A stretch of 14,023 nt of DNA from Deltaproteobacteria bacterium (GTDB taxonomy: Bacteria; Bdellovibrionota; FAC87; UBA2466), in assembly GCA_013205415.1 (NCBI GenBank), contig JABMMY010000111.1, positions 1-14,023 on the forward strand, written 5' to 3'. How positions within the stretch are numbered: the stretch's first letter is position 1; each line of letters begins with the position of its first letter. The translations under genes were made by a program, and so were the position numbers. Under the pieces are notes generated by a model. It was not told the origin of the DNA. It searched no databases and worked only from the letters and a program-made list of their open reading frames with translations. Of the stretch, positions 6,384-13,447 are shown piece after piece.

Positions 6384-6614
6384 CGCGCGTTGGTACGAAT
6401 GAATTTCTGTGGTATTAAATTTATGACTCCTAACCAACGACACCAGGGTTTGGATGACCAGATTCTAAATCAGAGAGAATCTATTTATGAACTGGCTAAA
6501 GCAAAAAATCCATTCCGTTGGTCAGGAGAAACACGAAATTGGAAAAAAGAAAATAAAGTTTATTTAAATCCCTTGAAACAAAAGAACGGGTCAGCTATTT
6601 GTAACGCAGCTTAA
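6384..6614 (+). pseudogene. IS3-family transposase, C-terminal remnant
   Basis: The frame encodes FMTPNQRHQG, ILNQRESIYELAKAKNPFRW, then SGETRNWKKENKVYLNP. This matches the extreme C-terminus of IS3-family (orfAB, rve-type) transposases, usually written as TPxQRH, then ILxxRxxVYExAKxxxPxRW, then SGxTRNW and VxLNP. Only about 65 of roughly 280-380 residues survive. A stop codon at 6381-6383 closes the frame upstream and there is no genuine start, so it is dead. The DDE catalytic residues are missing. The 47 bases after the stop (containing GCGACAACTATCCTGA) may be the old right end of the element, but I cannot confirm this. It begins about ten bases after the palindrome. Confidence 0.82.
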
Positions 6615-6661
6615 ATCTAACAAGCGACAACTATCCTGAAAAATCACGATACGGAAGCTTT

Positions 6662-7372
6662 ATGACGGTAACAAATGCGATTGATTGGCATACTCAAATA
6701 GCCACGGATTTCGATAAGAAATATCTGAGTAGTAAGAATTTCATCGAACGCTTTGCTATTTGGACGAAGCTAATCGACAAATATAGTCATCAAGATTTTC
6801 GTGTTTTGGATCTGGGCTGCAGCAGCGGAATTTTCACGATCTATTCGGCGGAAAGAAATAGTTCAGCGATTGGCATGGATGGCAGTGAAGAGATGCTAAA
6901 AATCTGCCGGCAGCGAAAGGCCAACGCAGAAACGTACAATGTTGATTTCATCCAAAGTAATATCAACGATTTGCAGCAGAATCTTACGGAAAAATTCGAC
7001 CTGATCATTTGTTCGAGCGTTTTGGAATACTTGGACGACTTAGAGGGTTCGCTCCGCTCGATCTCTTCATCTTTGAACGAAAATGGATTGCTAATATTCT
7101 CGATGCCCAACCGGCAGAGCTTCTATAGAAAACTAGAATCCGTTATCTTCAAATTAACGGGGCGGCCAAAATACTATGAGTATGTCAAGAATGTTTGTAC
7201 GTTGCGTGAGATGGAGAGCAAGTTAAAAGATCATGGCTTTAACTTGTTGGAAAGCAATTATTTTGGAGAAGCACCGTTCTTATCAAAGTTGTTCCGCACC
7301 TTTGGCCTACCATGTTATGCAGACAACTTGTTTGTTGTCGTAGCACGGGTAACATCGCAAAACCGTTTGTAG
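6662..7372 (+). CDS. Class I SAM-dependent methyltransferase, substrate unknown
   Basis: The 236-residue product is a Methyltransf_11/25-type Rossmann enzyme. Motif I is FRVLDLGCSSG (46-56), the acidic residue ending strand 2 is D73 in IGMDGSEEML, and motif IV is FDLIICSSVLEYLDD (112-126). NENGLLIFSMPN (139-150) forms the next strand. The C-terminal part (about 180-236) has a REMESKLKDHGFNLLE helix-strand typical of small-molecule, lipid or sugar methyltransferases; nothing indicates a DNA or RNA target. GGAAG ends four bases before the ATG. It is alone, sits between remnants of two unrelated transposases, and seems to use more CG-containing codons (TCG, GCG, ACG, CGG) than its neighbours, suggesting acquisition by transfer. 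The frame is intact. Confidence 0.82.
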   Translation: MTVTNAIDWHTQIATDFDKKYLSSKNFIERFAIWTKLIDKYSHQDFRVLDLGCSSGIFTIYSAERNSSAIGMDGSEEMLKICRQRKANAETYNVDFIQSNINDLQQNLTEKFDLIICSSVLEYLDDLEGSLRSISSSLNENGLLIFSMPNRQSFYRKLESVIFKLTGRPKYYEYVKNVCTLREMESKLKDHGFNLLESNYFGEAPFLSKLFRTFGLPCYADNLFVVVARVTSQNRL

Positions 7373-8003
7373 CGAACGAACGAGACCCTTGATACTCATG
7401 GAAAGGATCTTTTAAGCAAGGGGGACTAGCTCGATTTCATCGGGATTAGCTGAAACGACTTGGGATTTAACACGAACTGGAAAAGCATCTCCCAGGATTC
7501 AAAAATAATAATTCTGAAGAAGGCCTGTATATTTCCCCACAGTTCAATCTTGCTTCTTAGTTCTTTTCGATATTGCTGGTAAAGTTCATCAGTTAGTTCT
7601 GCAATCTGGTGACAGAAAAAAGCGAGTAGTGGTAAGAGTAAAAAACTGAAGGATAGGTTTTGAGTACCGTACCCGTAGTTGTGGAAGACTGAAGAACTTA
7701 ACAAGGATGAAATTGTCATTCCCATTAAGGGGCCTTTTTTACTGTACTATTTATTGACAGCTGCCCAGTAAAAAATAAAGACAGTGGAATTAACTAACCC
7801 ATTGAAATTAAATATTAAACCCACCAGCCGATGACGCTTTTCTTTAAAAGTGTAAAACTGTCTGTTTTTTTTTTACCTAAGTTGATTCTCCCGACTACAA
7901 AAAGAACACGCCATTTTTCTGAGGGGTTAATCCATTGTTATAAAAATGGATCTATCTTTGCATTATAAACATATCGAGACGGTTTATCATTTGGGAGAGA
8001 TTT
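7373..8003. other. Mostly non-coding stretch holding a transposase remnant and the leader of the lipoprotein gene
   Basis: 631 bases. Apart from the leftward transposase remnant at 7426-7725, I see no gene. The right part (7726-8003) is AT-rich with a run of ten T at 7864-7873 that has no GC-rich stem before it. CCATTTTT (7911-7918) and AAAAATGG (7943-7950) form a loose inverted repeat. A promoter for the lipoprotein gene must lie here; TTATAA-like candidates occur near 7938 and 7964 but none has a convincing -35. Confidence 0.5.
7426..7725 (-). pseudogene. DDE transposase, C-terminal remnant (not IS3)
   Basis: Read leftward, the frame has NYGYGTQNLS (16-25), LLPLLAFFCHQIAELTDELY (30-49), then FFRIIIFESWEMLFQFVLN (69-87). 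This matches the end of a DDE transposase group in which an NFGHGxxNLS motif, an LAFxxHT-type helix and a closing F...I.F.SWE.LL block follow the last catalytic Glu. The exact IS family (IS4/ISNCY-like) is from memory and uncertain. About 85 residues remain of a protein that would be 350-450 long; the catalytic part is absent and the first 12 residues do not look related. It is therefore a fragment, oriented opposite to the IS3 remnant on the other side of the methyltransferase gene. Confidence 0.62.
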
Positions 8004-8471
8004 ATGAAGGGAAAGTTAATAAATATGATGCGCAGGTGGTGGTTGATGGCCTTAGTTTCGACTTTGGCTCTTTCTCTTACCAGTTGTGCAAAGCGAAGAA
8101 ATTATAATTTAAGTGGGGCCTATGGTTACGTTCAATGTGACGGAACTAATTGGAGCTTTGACGTTTATACTTTTCGGTCTCAGTCACAAAATGGCGCTTA
8201 TGATTTAGTTATCATACCGGTTTCTATAGACACTCCAGGGGATATTGCCTCTATTACCATTGCTAATTCGAACCAAGCTTACAAGCAATTGGTATCTCAG
8301 ATTGTTTTAAATCCAGAACAGGAAATTAGTGCTGGGACCTTAAGTGCTGCCGATTTTAATAACTATCCAATTTTAGCCATTACCCCTTTTGATCCTAGTA
8401 CCAACTTTGTATCTCAAAATTCTACAAAGTCTACCTTCTGTCAAATTCCTGTTCCAGGAGAGGGATTTTAA
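8004..8471 (+). CDS. Predicted lipoprotein, function unknown
   Basis: The 155-residue product starts with a basic N-terminus, a hydrophobic core (about 13-24) and the lipobox LTSC (25-28), so Cys28 is the predicted lipidated residue. The next residue is Ala, not Asp, which under the usual Lol rule would send it to the outer membrane. The mature part (about 128 residues) is rich in Asn, Ser, Thr and Ile in short beta-like stretches (YDLVIIPVSI, YPILAITPFD) and has two more Cys (C45 and one near the C-terminus) that could form a disulfide. No family is recognised. GGGAG lies six bases before the ATG. It stands alone, convergent with aspS. Confidence 0.72.
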   Translation: MKGKLINMMRRWWLMALVSTLALSLTSCAKRRNYNLSGAYGYVQCDGTNWSFDVYTFRSQSQNGAYDLVIIPVSIDTPGDIASITIANSNQAYKQLVSQIVLNPEQEISAGTLSAADFNNYPILAITPFDPSTNFVSQNSTKSTFCQIPVPGEGF

Positions 8472-8534
8472 TAAAATTAACCACGGTATGACTCATGATC
8501 TTTTAAATGTTACTGCGACTTAATGGAGTAGAAG

Positions 8535-10343
8535 TTAGTTGTTTTTTATCGTTTCTTTAGGAATAATTTTTAGGCCCAATTCGGTGAGTTGAGCAGGATC
8601 TACTACCGATGGGGCTTCACTCATCGAACAACTAGCCTTTTGAGTCTTTGGAAATGCAATCACATCTCTAATCGCATCGGTTCCAGCAAGTAACATTGCA
8701 ATTCTATCCACACCCAAAGCAATTCCTCCATGAGGAGGCGTTCCATACTGTAGTGCCTTTAAAAAAAATCCAAATTTTACCTTGGCTTCATCAGGACCCA
8801 TACCTAGAACATCGAACATTCTTGCTTGTACCACGGGATCATAAATTCTTAAACTTCCACCGCCGATTTCAAACCCATTCCAAACAAGATCGTAAGCACA
8901 GGCGCGAACGGCAGCCAAACTGCTTTTGTCATTTTTTTCTAAAAACAGAGGTAAATCTTCTGGGTGAGGTCGAGTAAAGGGATGGTGGGCCGCATAAAAT
9001 CTTTTGTCTTCATCATTGAATTCTAAAAGAGGGAAATCGGTGACCCATAAAAAAGCATTTCGGGTTTCATCGGTATAGCCGAATCGTTTTCCATAATCCA
9101 ATCGTAAGGCACTAAGTGAATTATTCACCATCGTATCTTTTCCACACATTAGAAAAAGCATCGAGGGTTTATTAAAGGTTAGTTTTTCTTCAATCTCTTT
9201 TTTAAGTGCTTCATCAAAAAACTTGGCCTGAGGCGATTGCCAATCACCAGGCCCTTTTATTCTAATCCAAGTGATTCCTCTTGCACCGAATGGAGCTACC
9301 TTTTTTAATAGACCATCTAGTTCACTACGGGATAAAGGCTCTTTTTCTTCAAAACACAATCCTTTTAAAATTCCACCTTCAGCTAACGCCGTTTGATAAA
9401 CCTGGAAGGTGCTTTTTTTCCCAAGTTGAGTGAGGTCTACCAATTCGAGCGAGTTTCTTAGATCGGGTTTATCGCTACCAAATCTATCCATAGCCTCTTG
9501 ATATTTAAGTCTGCGAAAAGGAACCGTGATCTCTTTTTGTAATACCTCAAGCATTACCTTTTGCATCATCGTTTCATGAATAATTTGAATGTCATTTTCA
9601 TCAACAAATGACATTTCTACGTCGATTTGGGTGAATTCTGGCTGGCGATCTGCTCTTAAATCTTCATCTCTAAAACAACGGGCAATTTGAACGTAGCGAT
9701 CTAATCCTCCAATCATACAAAGTTGTTTTAGGGTCTGAGGTGATTGGGGAAGTGCATAGAAAAGCCCCGGGTGAACTCGACTAGGAACTAAATAATCCCG
9801 AGCTCCTTCAGGTGTGCTTTTATAAAGAATGGGAGTTTCTATTTCCCAAAAATTATTTTGATTATAAAAATCTCTAGCTGAACGCAAAAAATCATGACGT
9901 ATTTTTAGGTTTTTCTGCAGTCCTTTTTTTCTTAATTCTAAGTAGCGATAATTAAGTCTCAGGCTTTCATCGACCTCTCCTGCATTGGGACTGTCCTCGT
10001 GTAGAGAAAATGGGAGTTGTGCGGCCTTATTTAAAAGTTCTAACCGAGAAACTAGAACTTCAATTTCACCTGTGGGTAAATTTATATTTCTCATCCCCTC
10101 GGGGCGTGTTCTTACCGTGCCTGAAATGGCAATCACATATTCTTGTCGAAGAGTCCCTGCGATATCCATTGGAGAGGTTTCTGGGTCGAAAACGATTTGA
10201 GTCATTCCCTCTCTATCTCTGATATCAATAAAGACGATCCCGCCATGATCTCTCCAGCGATCTACCCACCCACAAAGAGTGACCTCTTGACCCTCTAGAG
10301 ATCTATTTAAATGTCCACAGTAATGAGTCCGTTTAAGGTTCAC
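8535..10343 (-). CDS. aspS: Aspartyl-tRNA synthetase, bacterial type, probably non-discriminating
   Basis: AspRS charges tRNA with aspartate. The 602 residues match the bacterial class IIb enzyme. The order is an N-terminal OB-fold anticodon domain (1-110), motif 1 around FWEIETPILY (165-174), motif 2 CFRDEDLRADRQPEFTQ (223-239), the inserted GAD domain (about 290-430), and motif 3 GGIALGVDRIAMLL (539-552). The OB fold has RDHGG: H33 corresponds to His31 of Pseudomonas aeruginosa AspRS, a marker of non-discriminating enzymes that also form Asp-tRNA(Asn), whereas E. coli has Leu. The start is GTG at 10343, fixed by AAGGAGG seven bases upstream. It overlaps the end of hisS by 11 bases, so the two are coupled. 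Confidence 0.96.
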   Translation of the reverse strand: MNLKRTHYCGHLNRSLEGQEVTLCGWVDRWRDHGGIVFIDIRDREGMTQIVFDPETSPMDIAGTLRQEYVIAISGTVRTRPEGMRNINLPTGEIEVLVSRLELLNKAAQLPFSLHEDSPNAGEVDESLRLNYRYLELRKKGLQKNLKIRHDFLRSARDFYNQNNFWEIETPILYKSTPEGARDYLVPSRVHPGLFYALPQSPQTLKQLCMIGGLDRYVQIARCFRDEDLRADRQPEFTQIDVEMSFVDENDIQIIHETMMQKVMLEVLQKEITVPFRRLKYQEAMDRFGSDKPDLRNSLELVDLTQLGKKSTFQVYQTALAEGGILKGLCFEEKEPLSRSELDGLLKKVAPFGARGITWIRIKGPGDWQSPQAKFFDEALKKEIEEKLTFNKPSMLFLMCGKDTMVNNSLSALRLDYGKRFGYTDETRNAFLWVTDFPLLEFNDEDKRFYAAHHPFTRPHPEDLPLFLEKNDKSSLAAVRACAYDLVWNGFEIGGGSLRIYDPVVQARMFDVLGMGPDEAKVKFGFFLKALQYGTPPHGGIALGVDRIAMLLAGTDAIRDVIAFPKTQKASCSMSEAPSVVDPAQLTELGLKIIPKETIKNN

Positions 10344-11604
10344 GATGCGCCCTCCTTAAGAGTTCTGCTAAGAGTGATGCTATTGGGATGTTTTCTTGAG
10401 TTCCCAGTTTCATATCTTTCAAAATAGAAATTCCAGTTTTGAGTTCTTCATCGCCGAGCAGGAGACTGTAGTTGGCATTAACTCTATTGGCCTGTTTCAA
10501 AAGCCATTTAAGTCCTTTAGATTTATCGTAGGAGATTTCACACCAGATCCCCTGCCGTTTTAAATGTAAACTTAGGGGATAGAGAAATTCGAATGCCTTT
10601 TCCCCAAGAGGAGCCAAGAAAAAAGTAGGGGTCGAGGTGGCCTTTGGAAGATTTTGTTTTTCAGCTAAAGCAATCATTAAGCGTTCCATACCTAGACCGA
10701 ATCCCACCGCTGGAAATGGGGTTTCTCCGAAACGAGCCGAGAGACCATCATACCTACCCCCACCCCCTAAAGCATCCTGGGCTCCTAGTAATTGTGAGGT
10801 GAACTCAAAAGCACTGCGAGAGTAATAATCTAATCCTCTTACAATGTAAGGGTCCTCTTCGAAGGTGACCTGCGCCTGGGTTAAGCAGGTTTTAAATCTA
10901 TCGTGATGAGTTTTACATTCTATGCAAAGCGCATGGGTGATCAGTGGAGCTGTTTTAGCAATCTCACGACAGCTTTCTCTCTTACAGTCTAAGATGCGCA
11001 TGGGAGATCTATGAAACCGTTTTTGACATTGTTCACATAGATTATTTAAGTGTGGTTGAAAAAAGTCTTTAAGTTTGTCTTTGTAAGTAGGTCGACATTG
11101 CACGCAACCCACACTATTAATCCGCACGCGGTACTCGGTGATCCCGAGACTTTGGTAAATTTGATCTAGAAGACAAATGACTTCAGCATCCGCCTCTGGA
11201 GAAGGGTCGTTAATGAGTTCAGCACCAAATTGATAAAATTGTCTAAGGCGGCCTTTTTGAGGGCGTTCATGACGAAACATGGGGAGATAATAATAGAATC
11301 TCGCTGGCTGTCCGGTAATGTGAAGTTTATGTTCTAAAACAGCTCGCATAAAAGAGGCGGTTCCTTCGGGCCGAAGGACATAGGTTTCAGAATCGGTGAT
11401 CACCTGGTACATCTGTTTTTCAACGATGTCGGTTTCATCCCCTACAGTACCACTAAAGACCTCTAACTTTTCTAAAACGGGTGTTCTGATTTCCTGGTAG
11501 CCAAAGGACTCAAATACTTTGCGGATCTTATTTTCCACGTGAACCCATTGGTGAATCTCTTCACCCAAAAGATCATTCATGCCTCTGACACTTCGAATTT
11601 CCAA
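10333..11604 (-). CDS. hisS: Histidyl-tRNA synthetase
   Basis: HisRS charges tRNA(His). The 423-residue product begins IRSVRGMNDLLG (3-14). It has motif 1 around FGYQEIRTPVLE (34-45), LRPEGTASFMR (77-87), motif 2 MFRHERPQKGRLRQFYQFG (109-127), the HisRS-specific RGLDYYSRSAFEF (256-268), ALGGGGRYDGL (278-288) and motif 3 AVGFGLGMERLM (299-310). Residues 167-230 contain four Cys pairs (C167/C170, C190/C193, C207/C212, C227/C230), suggesting a zinc-ribbon insertion found in many bacterial HisRS. The start is TTG at 11604, supported by AAGGGGG just upstream; the family N-terminus begins exactly here and no ATG fits. It is the first gene of hisS-aspS. Confidence 0.95.
   Translation of the reverse strand: MEIRSVRGMNDLLGEEIHQWVHVENKIRKVFESFGYQEIRTPVLEKLEVFSGTVGDETDIVEKQMYQVITDSETYVLRPEGTASFMRAVLEHKLHITGQPARFYYYLPMFRHERPQKGRLRQFYQFGAELINDPSPEADAEVICLLDQIYQSLGITEYRVRINSVGCVQCRPTYKDKLKDFFQPHLNNLCEQCQKRFHRSPMRILDCKRESCREIAKTAPLITHALCIECKTHHDRFKTCLTQAQVTFEEDPYIVRGLDYYSRSAFEFTSQLLGAQDALGGGGRYDGLSARFGETPFPAVGFGLGMERLMIALAEKQNLPKATSTPTFFLAPLGEKAFEFLYPLSLHLKRQGIWCEISYDKSKGLKWLLKQANRVNANYSLLLGDEELKTGISILKDMKLGTQENIPIASLLAELLRRAHREP
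10351..10357 (-). promoter_or_regulatory. Perfect Shine-Dalgarno for aspS inside hisS
   Basis: AAGGAGG reading leftward, seven bases before the aspS GTG. In the hisS frame its bases are part of the last Leu-Arg-Arg codons (TTA AGG AGG), so the end of one gene carries the ribosome site of the next. Confidence 0.85.
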
Positions 11605-11908
11605 ATTTCCCCCTTAACGACTTAAGAAACATAGCATCGAAGCCATTATCTGAAAACTATTGAATCAAATTTATGACCAGTTGATAGACGGAATTGGCTA
11701 AAGATCCGACATCTCAGCAAAGAGGTGTTTCCCATATTAAAACCATGAATAGAAAGCTCCTCTGAATCCCCTCTGTATACTGCCTAGTCAGCTTAGGACA
11801 GCCCCAGAAAGGAATTTAAGGCTAGATATCCTCCCTGTTTTCAGGCCCCATCTGTGCACTATTTAGGTCTATCAAGCTAAGGACCTGCGGCAATTGGAAT
11901 TTATCATT
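11605..11908. other. Divergent intergenic region, hisS to metallopeptidase lipoprotein
   Basis: About 300 bases with no gene that I can support. It holds a plausible hisS promoter on the left (listed separately). I looked for a T-box leader before hisS, as found in Firmicutes, and saw neither the T-box sequence nor a matching antiterminator stem. Rightward, TATACT near 11778 could be a -10 but lacks a -35. Short stems such as CCTG-TTTT-CAGG near 11838 are weak. Confidence 0.5.
11628..11656 (-). promoter_or_regulatory. Possible promoter for hisS-aspS
   Basis: Reading leftward, TTTTCA (11656-11651) and TATGTT (11633-11628) are separated by 17 bases, each with four of six consensus matches. TGC directly before TATGTT gives an extended -10. 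The leader would be roughly 15-20 bases. Confidence 0.35.
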
Positions 11909-13447
11909 ATGAGATTTACAGCTTTTGACATGACGGCACGAATAGTAGGGGGTCTTTCTTTTTTGACCTTGATGAGTTGTGGGAGATTAGTCACCGAATG
12001 CGGTGGAACCTCACTTAATATCTCTCGTTTAACCCAAATTCAACGAGCCGCCTTTACTTCAAACACCCAAGCCTCTCTTATTATTCCGAACCCTCTGGAT
12101 GCCACAGGAAATATTGGTATTCAGTCTATGGACTCCTCTTTAATAAATTCTTTGAGTGCCATTTTTCTTCCTAATTTATCTACCGTAGGTCGTCTGGAGA
12201 ATAATTTTCTAAAGATTAGAATTAACTCCATTAATGATTCCCCTGAAATTTTAGCGACTCCAAATTCAAATGGCCAATATGCTTTTCCGATCACCGACAT
12301 CCATTACGGAGAGACCATGGCCTATCATAGTATGAATGCGATTCAGTCCTATGTGGAGGCACTGGGATTTCAAACCAATAAGGCCCGGCCGCTTTTTGTT
12401 ATGGTAAATGCTACTGGCTCTACCAATAATCCTGAAGAGGTTAATGCTTTTTATAGTCATAATTACTTCGATACTACAGCGCCAAGAACGCTAAAAATAT
12501 ATGGGGACACAGCCTTTTCCCCCCGACAAGACCGAGATATCTACTGGCATGAGTTTGGCCATTATTTATTAGAGAGTTTAACCTCTGATAGAGGGGTTGA
12601 TTTTGCGGGGGATTCGGGAGCGATGTTTTCGGAAGGGGCTGCGATCCATGAGTGTATTGCCGATTATGGAGCTGAGAGTCTATCGGGAAGGGGATATCTT
12701 GGCAGATGGATCGCTAGGAATTTTTCAGGGTTTGCAGCCGGACAACCTTTGAGATCTGCGGAGGATAAAAATGACGAGCTTAATAATTTTAGTAAGGTGG
12801 CCACCTTTGATGCTACGACAAAAAATCTTGATCGTTATCGAATTGGAGAATGGTGCACCCGAGTCCTTTGGGATATTCGTCGTCAAATAGTTAAAGAAAA
12901 TTCTGACGAGGGCAGATTCTATGCAGATCGTATGATCTTTGCAGCCGCTTCACTTCTTAAGAGAGATACCTCAGTTACCTCATTGAGAGGCGCTCTACTT
13001 GAGGCGGATGAACAGCTTAACTGTGGAATTCATAGCGAATCGGTAAAAAATGCTTTCGAGTCGAGAGGATTTTCATCCGATATTCCCAATCTTGATTTAC
13101 CCTTGAAACTTAAGGCCTCGATCGTTTGGCTACGAGATGAACAGGGACAGCTCACAAGAGAATTTTCAATAAGTTTTACTCTCACCAATCCTAATTCAGA
13201 TAGAGCACGAAATGTTAGATTAATTCTCGAGTCTACCGACGCTAGGATTTCTCCGGTGGTGTATCAGCAGTCCTATGGGGATTTGGGTTCTGGAAAAACG
13301 GTCACCGTAGGGGGAAATGGCTCTCTGCCCATTGATTACTCTGTGGTGGGATCGGTAGCGCCCAATCAGAACTATCAAGGAGCTCACTTTAATTTGAGAA
13401 TAAAAAGTGAGAATGCTCCCGATGCGGTTATTCCGGGGGTCTTATGA
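11909..13447 (+). CDS. Predicted secreted lipoprotein zinc metallopeptidase (thermolysin/fungalysin-like gluzincin)
   Basis: The 512-residue product has a signal ending in the lipobox LMSC, making Cys24 the predicted lipid anchor. A zinc site follows: HEFGH (214-218), then, 30 residues on, EGAAIHECIADYGA (242-255) with E248 as probable third ligand and D252. It resembles the thermolysin helix SGAINEAISDIFG; with AYHSMNAIQSYVEALGF (138-154) it points to M4/M36-type gluzincins. Residues from about 399 form a beta-rich domain (FTLTNPNSDRARNVRLILES) like CARDB or other cell-surface modules. I chose the ATG at 11909; an in-frame TTG at 11894 adds five residues and neither has a strong ribosome site. 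The stop overlaps the next gene by ATGA. The substrate is unknown. Confidence 0.78.
   Translation: MRFTAFDMTARIVGGLSFLTLMSCGRLVTECGGTSLNISRLTQIQRAAFTSNTQASLIIPNPLDATGNIGIQSMDSSLINSLSAIFLPNLSTVGRLENNFLKIRINSINDSPEILATPNSNGQYAFPITDIHYGETMAYHSMNAIQSYVEALGFQTNKARPLFVMVNATGSTNNPEEVNAFYSHNYFDTTAPRTLKIYGDTAFSPRQDRDIYWHEFGHYLLESLTSDRGVDFAGDSGAMFSEGAAIHECIADYGAESLSGRGYLGRWIARNFSGFAAGQPLRSAEDKNDELNNFSKVATFDATTKNLDRYRIGEWCTRVLWDIRRQIVKENSDEGRFYADRMIFAAASLLKRDTSVTSLRGALLEADEQLNCGIHSESVKNAFESRGFSSDIPNLDLPLKLKASIVWLRDEQGQLTREFSISFTLTNPNSDRARNVRLILESTDARISPVVYQQSYGDLGSGKTVTVGGNGSLPIDYSVVGSVAPNQNYQGAHFNLRIKSENAPDAVIPGVL

Noticed and set aside
6841..7110. Leftward open frame of 89 codons inside the methyltransferase gene
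   Set aside because: It is a shadow of the methyltransferase reading frame with no ribosome site or recognisable domain.
7864..7873. Run of ten T that might be a terminator tail
   Set aside because: No GC-rich hairpin precedes it on the plus strand, and on the minus strand it would be an A-run.
9985..10222. Two rightward open frames of about 70 codons inside aspS
   Set aside because: They are antisense to the conserved OB-fold coding region and overlap each other in different frames; shadows.
11605..11893. T-box riboswitch upstream of hisS
   Set aside because: No T-box consensus or specifier/antiterminator stems could be read on the leftward strand, and the region before the TTG start is short of the structure needed.
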